This document shows, one piece after another, positions 42,931 to 51,563 of a DNA stretch of 64,000 bases. The notes below the pieces were generated by a model that saw only the letters and a list, made by a program, of their open reading frames with translations, was not told the DNA's origin and did no database searches. Both the position numbers and the translations under genes were made by a program. This DNA is from Pseudomonadaceae bacterium (GTDB taxonomy: Bacteria; Pseudomonadota; Alphaproteobacteria; UBA2136; UBA6156), in the NCBI GenBank assembly GCA_024236095.1, contig JACKLD010000014.1, positions 208,436 through 272,435 of the forward strand. The letters are read 5' to 3'. Each line of letters opens with the position of its first letter. The stretch's first letter is position 1.

Positions 42931-42948
42931 ATGGAACGGCAACGCTAA
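42931..42948 (+). promoter_or_regulatory. Possible five-codon leader ORF of the HD gene
   Basis: ATG GAA CGG CAA CGC TAA (42931-42948) encodes MERQR, is preceded by AGGAAAGAG, and its TAA overlaps the next ATG (TAATG). It could deliver ribosomes to the HD gene by reinitiation. It may also be chance. Confidence 0.3.
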
Positions 42949-43520
42949 TGACCCCCGACATCCATCTCCTCTACGAACTCGGCCAGCTTGCGCAAATCCA
43001 GCGCTCGTATCTTTACACCACCGGCGCGCCCAGCGTGGCGGCGCACATTCACCGGGTGGCGATGACCGCGCTCATCCTCGCCCGTGCCGAGGGCGCCAAC
43101 GTGGAAAAGGTGCTGCTGATGGCGCTGGTGCACGATACGCCGGAAACCCGCACCGGCGACCCGACACCGTTCCAAAAACCCTTCATCAAGAAAGACGACC
43201 ACTTCGCCGCGCAAACCCAGTTTGGCGAAACCTCGCTGGCCGACATGGTGGAGGTGCTTGCCGAATATGAAGCCCGCGAGACGCCGGAAGCCAAAATCGT
43301 CAAGGATGCCGACATGCTGGTGGCGGAAATGGAAATGTGCGAACTCACTGCACGGGGCCATACCTGGAGCGAATACTACGCCGACTACCGCGCCAGTATC
43401 CGCCCACGCCTGCGGACAGAAACCGCCAAGAAGATGTTTGACCTCATCGGCAAAACCAACCCGCTGGAGTGGACCCGCAAAGGCCCCAACGCCTATAAGG
43501 CCGGTACCCACGGCACCTGA
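42948..43520 (+). CDS. HD-domain phosphohydrolase (YfbR/HDDC2-like)
   Basis: A 190-residue metal-dependent phosphohydrolase. The HD signature is complete: AAHIHRVAMTALILAR (first His), then ALVHDTPETRTGD (His-Asp plus nearby acidic residues), and KIVKDADMLVAEMEM for the final Asp. Members such as YfbR remove 5'-phosphate from deoxynucleotides. Size fits (about 190-200). It starts by overlapping a tiny upstream ORF. Confidence 0.8.
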   Translation: MTPDIHLLYELGQLAQIQRSYLYTTGAPSVAAHIHRVAMTALILARAEGANVEKVLLMALVHDTPETRTGDPTPFQKPFIKKDDHFAAQTQFGETSLADMVEVLAEYEARETPEAKIVKDADMLVAEMEMCELTARGHTWSEYYADYRASIRPRLRTETAKKMFDLIGKTNPLEWTRKGPNAYKAGTHGT

Positions 43521-43547
43521 TTGACGGGAGGCGCGGAGACGCGCACG

Positions 43548-43769
43548 ATGACCGCCATGCAAACCCTGCAGACGCCCGCACTGCTGTTGGTCATGGCCAC
43601 CGCCGCCGTGCTGCCCCCATCACCGACAATGGTGTCCGTCACCGAACCGGCCTGTCGTCCCGCATTCTGTCAAATCGCCAAGGTGCGCTGCCAGCGGCCG
43701 GACGGTACCGTGCATGTGTGCTGCCGCAACCTCCCGGAATGCCCTCACCCCGATAAGCCGCATCCATGA
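43548..43769 (+). CDS. Small Cys-rich, possibly exported protein
   Basis: A 73-residue protein. The start at 43548 has GGAG 9 bases upstream. A weak hydrophobic N-terminus (LQTPALLLVMATAAVLPP) is followed by a tail with six Cys residues (ACRPAFC, KVRCQR, CCRNLPEC), which suggests disulfide or metal binding. I do not recognise it. It begins 27 bases after the HD gene and may be in its operon. Existence as a real gene is uncertain. Confidence 0.4.
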   Translation: MTAMQTLQTPALLLVMATAAVLPPSPTMVSVTEPACRPAFCQIAKVRCQRPDGTVHVCCRNLPECPHPDKPHP

Positions 43770-43969
43770 TTGTCAGCTTTTTGCCGCAGGGGGCAGCGGA
43801 AAACATGCCTGCTGTTCAAGCACGCCCTTGTGGTGAAATCCAAACATTCCAACAGGTTGCGGCCTTGTGTGCGCTGCACCATAAAAACGTCTTATAAATC
43901 AATCCCTTTCACGTCAGCAGGTGCGGCGCTATCCTGCCGTCGGTCCCCATAAATAACAACCGGAAAACC

Positions 43970-46291
43970 ATGGACGCCAAACCCGCCAAAGTTCCATTTG
44001 TAGCCAGCGCCTACACCATGCGCCGCAAAACCTGCGACCGCATTGCGCACATCGTGGCGTGGCTCATCAAGCGCAGTAAGCTCGGTATCAAGCCCAGCGG
44101 CGGCGACCAATACATCCCCGAAGGCGACATTTTCCTCTTCAACCATTTCACGCGGTTCGAGACCATTATCACCACATGGCTGCTCTACCGCAAAACCGGC
44201 CAGTTTTGCCGTTCGGTGGCCCACCATTCGTTGTTCGGCGTGCATGAGAAATTTTCCCGCTTGCTGCGCGCCGTCGGCGTGCTGCCCAACAACATGGAAG
44301 GCCTTTTGCCGTTCCTCGCCGCCGAAGTGATGCGCGGCCACAAGGTGCTCATCTTTCCCGAGGGTGGCATGGTGAAGGATCGCAAGGTGAAAGGTGAGGA
44401 GGGCGGCTTCAACGTCTTTTCCTCCACTTCCAACCGTCGTCGCCAACATCACCGGGGGGCTGCCGTTCTGGCCATTGCGCTGGATATTTTCAAGCACCAC
44501 CTGCGCACGCTGGAGGCCGCCGGCGATGCCGCCGCGTTGGAACGTTGGCGCGCCCAGCTGGGGCTGGAAAGCGTACAGCTGATGCTGACCCGCGCCCACC
44601 AACCCACCCGCCTGCTGCCGGGCAATATCACCTATTTCCCCATCCGTACCGGACGCAACTGGCTGTCGCGCCTGCTGCAACGCTTTCTGCCCGATGCTCC
44701 CCAGCAGGCATTGGAAGAAGTCATCATCGAGGGCAACATCCTGTTCAAACGGACGGACATGGACATCCACTTCGGCCCGCCGCTTTTGGTGAAGCCGCAA
44801 CTCAGCAAGGGCGAGGTTTACACGCTGGCCACGCCGCTGCGCCATCTGGCTGCGCTGGAAGGGCTGTTCAACCGCGAAGGGGAAAACGGTGGTGCCTTGG
44901 CCAAATTCATCGCCAAAGAGTCCGAACATATCCGCGCCCGCTACATGGAAGCCATCTACGGCCTCACCACGCTCAACATCAACCATTTGGTGGCCACCGC
45001 CATCCATGTACTGGTGCAGAAAAAACAATTCCACATTGAGGCCGACCGCTTCCACCTCGCCCTCTACGCCGCACTGAAGACGTTGCAGGCCAATCCGGCA
45101 TTGCACCTGCAATGCAGCATTTCACGCCCGCAGTTTTACGGTGGCCTGCACCTTGGCAAGGGCCGCCCGTTCAAGGGCTTCATCCATGCTTGCACCACCC
45201 ACAAACTGCTCAAGCTGCGTGATGGCGTCTACAAACTCTCCCACCGTCTGGAAGACGAGTTCGACGACCTTGATATCCGGCTGGAAAACCCGGTGGCGCT
45301 CCACGCCAACGAGGCCGCCACCGTGCCCGCCCTGCGCGAGGCTTTGGAGCATGCCTTCGAGCATGTGCCCACACCCGAGCAACTTGCCGATTGGCAGTTC
45401 GACGACCAACTCCGCGCATACCGTCAGGCATGGACATATTTTACCCACCGCCATCCGCAGTGGGCGCCCACGCTGTCCAATGCCGACGCAGGCGCGCCGT
45501 ATCTGCTCAAACCCAAGGGGTTCCGCAGCAAAAAGCCTGCCCTTGCGGTGGTGCTGGTGCACGGGTTTACCGACCATCCCGGCCAGCTGCGCGCCTTTGG
45601 CGAGCACCTGTGCAACCTTGGGCACGTGGTGGTGGGCGCACGCCTGCCCGGCCATGGCACCACCCCGTATGACATGGAAAAACACAGCCGCAAACACTGG
45701 CAACGCGCGGTGCAACGCAGTTATGAAATTGCCGCCGCCCATGCCCACAAGGTGGCGGTGGTGGGCTTCTCCACCGGCGGCGCGGTGGCCCTGACCCTTG
45801 CTGGTAACAAGGCCGACAAACTCACCCAATTGGCGGGCGTGGTCAGCGTGGCCACGCCGCTTATCGTGCAAGACAAGAACATGAACCTGTTGCCGCTGGT
45901 GATGCTGGCGCGCACGCTGCTCGGTTGGATTCCCGCCATCCGCGCGATGCTGCGCTTTTATCCCGCCCCGCGCAGCGAGCCCGGCCAGCAGTATCCGGTC
46001 AAACCGGTTCTTTCGCTGAACGAGTTACGCCTGCTGATGGCCGAGCTTCCCTCCTACTTGCCGCGCATCACCGTGCCGGTGCAAATCCTCCAGGGGACGG
46101 CCGATGAAACGGTCGACCCCGTCAGCGCCGAAACCATCTTCAACGGGCTGGTGGATGTCAGCCGTGAAAAACACATGCTGGAAGGCGGCCCCCACGGTCT
46201 TCTCCATCAAAACTTCGGTGCCACATGGCAGCTTGTCACCGATTTCCTCAAACATCTCGCCAGCGGGGAAGGTGCCCCCCATGGCCGCTAG
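43970..46291 (+). CDS. Fusion of PlsC-like acyltransferase and serine hydrolase
   Basis: A 773-residue two-domain lipid enzyme. The N-terminal ~380 residues form a glycerolipid acyltransferase: block I FNHFTRFETI, where the usual HX4D is HX4E, and block III VLIFPEGGM. The C-terminal ~260 residues are an alpha/beta hydrolase with the segment LVHGFTDHPGQL, nucleophile GFSTGGAVAL, Asp in GTADETVDP, and His in EGGPHGLL. It could remodel or hydrolyse acyl lipids to feed beta-oxidation. Its stop overlaps the next gene (acyl-CoA synthetase) by 11 bases, so it appears to head the fatty-acid operon. The exact reaction is inferred. Confidence 0.75.
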   Translation: MDAKPAKVPFVASAYTMRRKTCDRIAHIVAWLIKRSKLGIKPSGGDQYIPEGDIFLFNHFTRFETIITTWLLYRKTGQFCRSVAHHSLFGVHEKFSRLLRAVGVLPNNMEGLLPFLAAEVMRGHKVLIFPEGGMVKDRKVKGEEGGFNVFSSTSNRRRQHHRGAAVLAIALDIFKHHLRTLEAAGDAAALERWRAQLGLESVQLMLTRAHQPTRLLPGNITYFPIRTGRNWLSRLLQRFLPDAPQQALEEVIIEGNILFKRTDMDIHFGPPLLVKPQLSKGEVYTLATPLRHLAALEGLFNREGENGGALAKFIAKESEHIRARYMEAIYGLTTLNINHLVATAIHVLVQKKQFHIEADRFHLALYAALKTLQANPALHLQCSISRPQFYGGLHLGKGRPFKGFIHACTTHKLLKLRDGVYKLSHRLEDEFDDLDIRLENPVALHANEAATVPALREALEHAFEHVPTPEQLADWQFDDQLRAYRQAWTYFTHRHPQWAPTLSNADAGAPYLLKPKGFRSKKPALAVVLVHGFTDHPGQLRAFGEHLCNLGHVVVGARLPGHGTTPYDMEKHSRKHWQRAVQRSYEIAAAHAHKVAVVGFSTGGAVALTLAGNKADKLTQLAGVVSVATPLIVQDKNMNLLPLVMLARTLLGWIPAIRAMLRFYPAPRSEPGQQYPVKPVLSLNELRLLMAELPSYLPRITVPVQILQGTADETVDPVSAETIFNGLVDVSREKHMLEGGPHGLLHQNFGATWQLVTDFLKHLASGEGAPHGR

Positions 46292-47936
46292 CCCCGCGCC
46301 ATGGCAGGCCCATTATCCGCCGGATGTCGGCGCCGATCTGCCTGCCGACATCGCGGTGCTTCCCGCCCTGTGGGCCGAGGCCGTGGCGGCCAAGCCTGCG
46401 GCGCACTTCTTGCACTTCATGGGAAGCCGCTTTTCTTACGCCGAAGTAGACGCGCAAATGCGCACCCTCATGGCCACCCTTACCGCCCATGGCGTCACCC
46501 GTGGCAGTCGCGTGGGACTATGCCTGCCCAACTGCCCGTTGGCGGTGGCGGCCTACTATGCCACGCTGCGGCTTGGGGCGGTGGTGGTGAACATGAACCC
46601 GCTCTACACGCAAGACGAGCTGGCCCACCTGCTACACGACAGCACTCCCGCCGTGGTCGTCACCGTCAATCTGTCAGTCATGCTTCCCAAACTTGCCGCA
46701 CTGCAACAGATGGGTCTGGTGCCCACCTTGCTGGTGGGCGATTTCACCTGTCATCTGCCGCTCCACTTGCGCTGGGGCATGCGCCTGTTCCGCCGTAGCC
46801 AACTGGCGGCCATCCCCGTCGCCGATGGCATTGTCCCCCTGCCGGTTACCACCGTTACACCGGTGGCCGAAACCACCGTCAACCCCACCGATCTCGCCGT
46901 GCTGCAATACACCGGCGGCACCACCGGCATTCCCAAAGCCGCCATGCTCAGCCACGGCGCGTTGGCGGCCAATGTGCGGCAAATCCAGCTATGGCTCGGC
47001 CCGCCTCCGCCGCAGGGCGATACCTTCCTCGCCATCCTGCCGCTGTTCCATTGCTTCGCCATGACGGCGGCGATGAACCTCGCCATTGCCAACAAGGCCG
47101 CCATCGTGCTGTTGCCGCAATTCAACATCCACCATGTGCTGAAGGCCCTCGCCCGTGGCGTCACCCTGCTTCCCGCCGTGCCCACTCTCATCAATGCATT
47201 GGTGACCAGCCCGCACAGCCGCCCGCATCATTTTGCCCATTTGCGTTATGCCATCCTTGGCGGCGCACCGCTGGCGCCGGAGCTGGAACGCCGCTTCACC
47301 GCCCTCTCCTCCAGCAAACTGGTGGAGGGCTACGGCCTGTCCGAAGCCAGTCCGGTGGTCACCTGCAACCCACGTCACCGTGCCAACAGGCATGGCAGCG
47401 CCGGGCTGCCGCTGCCCTCCACCCGCGTGCGCATCGTCGGCAAAAACGGCAAAGAGGCCAAACCGGGCGCCGTGGGCGAAGTACAGGTGCAAGGCCCGCA
47501 ACTGATGGACGGTTACTGGAATAATCCCGCCGCCACCAAGACGGTCTTCAAACATGGCTGGCTCGCCACCGGCGACCTCGGCTTTATGGATGCCGAAGGC
47601 TATCTCCATCTCACCGACCGCAGCAAGGACATCATCCTCGTCAACGGCTACAACGTGTATCCCCGTATCATCGAAGACGCCCTCACCACCCACCCCGCCG
47701 TGGCCGAGGTGATGGTCATCGGCATCCCCGATGCAAAAAAAGGCGAGGTTCCCCATGCTTTTGTCGTATTAAAGCATGGCGCAACTGCCACAGCCGAGCA
47801 GCTATTAGCGTATGCCCGGGCAAAATTAAATCCGCTGGAACGCCCGACTCGGGTAGTCTTACGCCAAAGCCTGCCCAAGACACTCGTCGGCAAACTCTCC
47901 AAAAAGGATTTGCGCGCGGAAGTTTTGGGCCAATAA
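46281..47936 (+). CDS. fadD: Long-chain acyl-CoA synthetase (FadD-like)
   Basis: A 551-residue AMP-forming ligase that activates fatty acids to acyl-CoA. The ATG at 46281 overlaps the previous gene and gives a normal N-terminus; upstream in-frame sequence belongs to the other reading frame. Motifs are the P-loop-like YTGGTTGIPKAAML, then VEGYGLSEASPVV, WLATGDLGFMDAEGYL, DRSKDIILVNGYNVYP, and the catalytic Lys near PKTLVGKLSKKDLR. Length fits FadD (about 560). It probably supplies substrate to the three enzymes downstream. Confidence 0.88.
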   Translation: MAASPAPWQAHYPPDVGADLPADIAVLPALWAEAVAAKPAAHFLHFMGSRFSYAEVDAQMRTLMATLTAHGVTRGSRVGLCLPNCPLAVAAYYATLRLGAVVVNMNPLYTQDELAHLLHDSTPAVVVTVNLSVMLPKLAALQQMGLVPTLLVGDFTCHLPLHLRWGMRLFRRSQLAAIPVADGIVPLPVTTVTPVAETTVNPTDLAVLQYTGGTTGIPKAAMLSHGALAANVRQIQLWLGPPPPQGDTFLAILPLFHCFAMTAAMNLAIANKAAIVLLPQFNIHHVLKALARGVTLLPAVPTLINALVTSPHSRPHHFAHLRYAILGGAPLAPELERRFTALSSSKLVEGYGLSEASPVVTCNPRHRANRHGSAGLPLPSTRVRIVGKNGKEAKPGAVGEVQVQGPQLMDGYWNNPAATKTVFKHGWLATGDLGFMDAEGYLHLTDRSKDIILVNGYNVYPRIIEDALTTHPAVAEVMVIGIPDAKKGEVPHAFVVLKHGATATAEQLLAYARAKLNPLERPTRVVLRQSLPKTLVGKLSKKDLRAEVLGQ

Positions 47937-47954
47937 CATAACAAGGAGGCTCCC

Positions 47955-49115
47955 ATGCCCGCCGCCCAACTTCCCGTCCCCGTGGTCATTTGCGGATACG
48001 TTCGCTCGCCGTTTACTCCCGCCGGCAAAGGCGCACTGGTGCAAACCCGGCCGGATGACTTGGCTGCGCAAGTGGTGGCCGCGTTGGTCAAGCGCACCGG
48101 CGTGAAGGTCGACGACATCGAAGACCTCATCATGGGCTGCGCGTTTCCTGAAGGCGAGCAAGGCTTCAACATTGCCCGCCTGGTGGCGCTGCACGCGGGG
48201 CTGCCGCTCTCTGTGGCGGGGCAAACCATCAACCGTTTCTGCGGGTCGTCCATGCAGGCCGTCCATGCGGCGGCGGGCGCCATCCAGATGGGCGCGGGTG
48301 ATGTCTTCGTCTGCGCGGGGGTCGAGAGCATGAGCCGCGTGCCGATGGGCGGCTACAACCCCATGCCCAACCCAAACCTCTATAAAGCCAATCCCGCCGC
48401 CTACATGGGCATGGGGGAAACCGCCGAAAACCTCGCCAAAAAGTACAAAATCAGCCGCAAGGCGCAGGAGGAATTTGCCGTTCTCAGCCACCACAAGGCC
48501 GCCAAGGCCCAACAGGCGGGACGCCTGAGCGGTGAAATCGTCCCCATCAAGACCCCCGCTGGTACGGTCAGTGAAGATGGCTGCATCCGCGCCGACACCA
48601 CCATGCAGGGGCTGGCGGGCCTTAAACCCGCGTTCGATGAAAACGGCTCGGTCACCGCAGGGACAAGCAGCCCGCTCACCGACGGTTCCGCCGCCGTATT
48701 GGTGGCATCGGAGGCCTACGCCAAAAAACACAAGCTCCCCATCATGGCCCGCGTGATCAGCGTGGCGGTGTCGGCATGCCAGCCCGAGATCATGGGCATC
48801 GGCCCCGTGCAAGCCACCAAAAAAGCCCTTGCCCGCGCAGGGCTGAAGCTGAAAGACATGGACATCGTCGAACTCAACGAAGCCTTCTCGGTGCAAAGCC
48901 TCGCCGTGCTGGAAGACCTTGCCGACCTTTCCCCCGCCAAGGTAAACCTCGATGGCGGCGCCATCGCGCTGGGCCACCCGCTGGGTGCCACCGGCGCCCG
49001 TATCACCGGCAAGGTGGCCGAGTTGCTGGTGCGCGAGAAAGCCCGTTACGGACTCGCCACCCAATGTATCGGCGGCGGGCAGGGCATCGCCATCATTCTG
49101 GAACGGGTGAAGTAA
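47955..49115 (+). CDS. fadA: Acetyl-CoA acyltransferase (thiolase)
   Basis: A 386-residue thiolase that cleaves 3-ketoacyl-CoA in the last beta-oxidation step. A strong AAGGAGG precedes the ATG. The active-site Cys is in NRFCGSSMQAVHAA; the NEAFSVQSLAV and GHPLGATGAR segments and the second Cys in CIGGGQG are all present. Length is typical (about 390). The next gene starts 1 base after the stop, so it is tightly coupled. Confidence 0.92.
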   Translation: MPAAQLPVPVVICGYVRSPFTPAGKGALVQTRPDDLAAQVVAALVKRTGVKVDDIEDLIMGCAFPEGEQGFNIARLVALHAGLPLSVAGQTINRFCGSSMQAVHAAAGAIQMGAGDVFVCAGVESMSRVPMGGYNPMPNPNLYKANPAAYMGMGETAENLAKKYKISRKAQEEFAVLSHHKAAKAQQAGRLSGEIVPIKTPAGTVSEDGCIRADTTMQGLAGLKPAFDENGSVTAGTSSPLTDGSAAVLVASEAYAKKHKLPIMARVISVAVSACQPEIMGIGPVQATKKALARAGLKLKDMDIVELNEAFSVQSLAVLEDLADLSPAKVNLDGGAIALGHPLGATGARITGKVAELLVREKARYGLATQCIGGGQGIAIILERVK

Positions 49116-49116
49116 C

Positions 49117-51543
49117 ATGGCCAAGGCGAACGTCGCTCGTAAAAAGACGGTTGTGCCCAAGCGCAAATCCACCGCCAAAGCCACACCACAACCGTCTGCG
49201 GGTATCCGCAAAGTCGCCGTCATCGGCGCCGGTGTCATGGGCGCAGGCATCGCCGCACAGATCGCCAACGCGGGCCTCCCCGTCCGCCTGCTGGATATCC
49301 TCCCCAAAGACGCCCCACCCAAAAAGAAAGGCAACGAAGTCGCCCGCAACGCCATCGCCTTGGGCGCCATCGCCAAACTGAAAAAGTCCAACCCCGCCGC
49401 GCTCATGCACCCGCGCAACGCCAAACTTATCGAGGCGGGCAATACCACCGACAACATGGCCGATTTGGCCGACTGCGACTGGATTATCGAAGCCGTGATT
49501 GAGCACCTCGACATCAAACAAGCGCTCTACAAGGCCGTCCATAAGGCTGCACCCAAGGCCATCGTCAGCTCCAACACCTCTACCATTCCGCTGACCACGC
49601 TGGTGGAAGGGATGCCCAAGGCCTTCCGCGAACGCTTCCTCATCACCCACTTCTTCAACCCGCCGCGCTACATGCGCCTGCTGGAATTGGTGACGGGTGC
49701 CGACACCGCCTCCGCCACGCTGAAGGCGGTGGAAGACCTCGCCGACACCCGCCTCGGCAAAAGCCTTGTGCCCTGCGCCGATACCCCCGGCTTCATCGCC
49801 AACCGCATCGGCACCTATTGGCTGCACGCGGCGGTGGTCAAGGCCATTTCCCACAACGTGGATGTGGAAAGCGCCGACGCCGTGCTGGGCAAACCCTTCG
49901 GTATTCCGCGCACCGGCGTATTCGGACTTATCGATTTGGTCGGTCTCGACCTCATCCCCCACGTGCTCTCCAGCATGTTTGCCAGCCTGCCGAAGAACGA
50001 CCCGTTCCACGCCCTCGGCCCCGCGCCCAAACTGATGGAAACCATGATTGCCGCCGGTAACACCGGCCGCAAAGGCAAAGGTGGCTTTTACCGGCTGGAC
50101 GAACACAAGAACAAACAAGTCATCAACCTGCACAGTGCCGAGTATGCCAACGCGACTCGCCCCAAACCCGCCGCGCTGGCCGCCGGCAAGAAGGGCGGCG
50201 CCCGTGCCTTGCTGGAACACAACAGCGTGGAAGCCACCTACGCATGGGAGGTGATGGGCCGCACGCTGGCCTACGCCGCCGGTCTGGTGGGCGAAATTGC
50301 CGAAGACATCGAAAAAATCGACCGCGCCATGCGCCTCGGCTACAATTGGAAATTCGGTCCGTTCGAGCTCATCGACAAACTCGGCACCGCATGGTTCGCG
50401 GCCCGGTTGGAAGCCGACGGCCAGCCCATCCCACGCATCCTGCAAGTTGCCCAAGGTCGCAAACTTTACCGCAACGCACACGGCCAGCTGGAGTTTCTGG
50501 GCCTCGACGGCAAATACCATGCCGTCACCCGCCCTGCTGGCGTGCTGCTGTTGGAAGACATCAAACGCCGCAGCCAACCGGTCGCCAAAAACATCTCCGC
50601 CAGCCTGTGGGATGTGGGCGATGGCGTGCTGTGCCTCGAGTTCCACTCCAAAATGAACAGTCTCAACCCGTTCATCTTCAACATGGTGCACAAGGCCATC
50701 CGCCTTGTTGGCAAAGGCAAGACTTATAAGGCTCTGGTCATTTACAACGAGGGCAGCAACTTCTCGGTCGGTGCCAATATCGGCATGCTGCTGGTGGCCT
50801 GCAAACTGCACGCGTGGCCGTTCATCCGCTGGATTCTCCGCCGTGGCCAATCCACCTACCAAGCCCTCAAATACGCACCGTTTCCGGTGGTGGGCGCTCC
50901 GGCGGGCATGGCCTTGGGCGGCGGGTGCGAAATCCTGCTCCACTGCCACAAAATCGTCGCCCACGCGGAAACCTATGTGGGGTTGGTCGAAGGCGGTGTC
51001 GGCATCATCCCCGGCTGGGGCGGCTGCAAGGAGCTGCTCGGCCGCGCCACCGCGCACAAAAAGACCCCCAAAGGCCCCATGCCCCCGCTGGCCAAAACCT
51101 TCGAGACCATCGGCACCGCCAAGGTGGCCAAATCCGCCGCCGAGGCGAAAGACCTTTTGTTCTTCCGCGATGAGGACGAAATTGTGATGAACCGCGACCG
51201 CGTGCTGGCCGATGCCAAAGCCGCCGCATTGGCGATGGTGCCAAACTTCGCCCCGCCGCAGCCGTTTGTTTATACCCCCGCAGGTGCGGGCGGCCTCACC
51301 GCCTTGAAGTTGGCGCTGCACGACTTCGCCGCCAAGGGCCTTGCCACCCCGCACGACGTGGTGGTCGGCACATGGCTGGCGCGCTGCCTCACCGGCGGGC
51401 CGGACGGCGACCTGACCCGCCTGCTGAACGAAGACGACCTGCTGCGGCTGGAACGCGAAAGTTTTGTGCCGCTCACCCAAACCAAGGCCACCCTAGCGCG
51501 TGTCGAGCACATGCTGAAAAAAGGCAAACCGCTGAGAAACTAG
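49117..51543 (+). CDS. fadB: 3-hydroxyacyl-CoA dehydrogenase / enoyl-CoA hydratase fusion
   Basis: An 808-residue bifunctional beta-oxidation enzyme. A basic 25-residue leader precedes the NAD-binding site KVAVIGAGVMGAGIAAQIAN. The dehydrogenase catalytic region is THFFNPPRYMRLLELV. From about residue 480 a crotonase domain follows, with AGMALGGGCEILLHC and VGLVEGGVGIIPGWGG, keeping both catalytic Glu positions. The order (dehydrogenase first, hydratase last) is opposite to E. coli FadB and is common in several other lineages. Coupled to the thiolase upstream. Confidence 0.92.
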   Translation: MAKANVARKKTVVPKRKSTAKATPQPSAGIRKVAVIGAGVMGAGIAAQIANAGLPVRLLDILPKDAPPKKKGNEVARNAIALGAIAKLKKSNPAALMHPRNAKLIEAGNTTDNMADLADCDWIIEAVIEHLDIKQALYKAVHKAAPKAIVSSNTSTIPLTTLVEGMPKAFRERFLITHFFNPPRYMRLLELVTGADTASATLKAVEDLADTRLGKSLVPCADTPGFIANRIGTYWLHAAVVKAISHNVDVESADAVLGKPFGIPRTGVFGLIDLVGLDLIPHVLSSMFASLPKNDPFHALGPAPKLMETMIAAGNTGRKGKGGFYRLDEHKNKQVINLHSAEYANATRPKPAALAAGKKGGARALLEHNSVEATYAWEVMGRTLAYAAGLVGEIAEDIEKIDRAMRLGYNWKFGPFELIDKLGTAWFAARLEADGQPIPRILQVAQGRKLYRNAHGQLEFLGLDGKYHAVTRPAGVLLLEDIKRRSQPVAKNISASLWDVGDGVLCLEFHSKMNSLNPFIFNMVHKAIRLVGKGKTYKALVIYNEGSNFSVGANIGMLLVACKLHAWPFIRWILRRGQSTYQALKYAPFPVVGAPAGMALGGGCEILLHCHKIVAHAETYVGLVEGGVGIIPGWGGCKELLGRATAHKKTPKGPMPPLAKTFETIGTAKVAKSAAEAKDLLFFRDEDEIVMNRDRVLADAKAAALAMVPNFAPPQPFVYTPAGAGGLTALKLALHDFAAKGLATPHDVVVGTWLARCLTGGPDGDLTRLLNEDDLLRLERESFVPLTQTKATLARVEHMLKKGKPLRN

Positions 51544-51563
51544 TTTATTAAGGAGAACCATCC

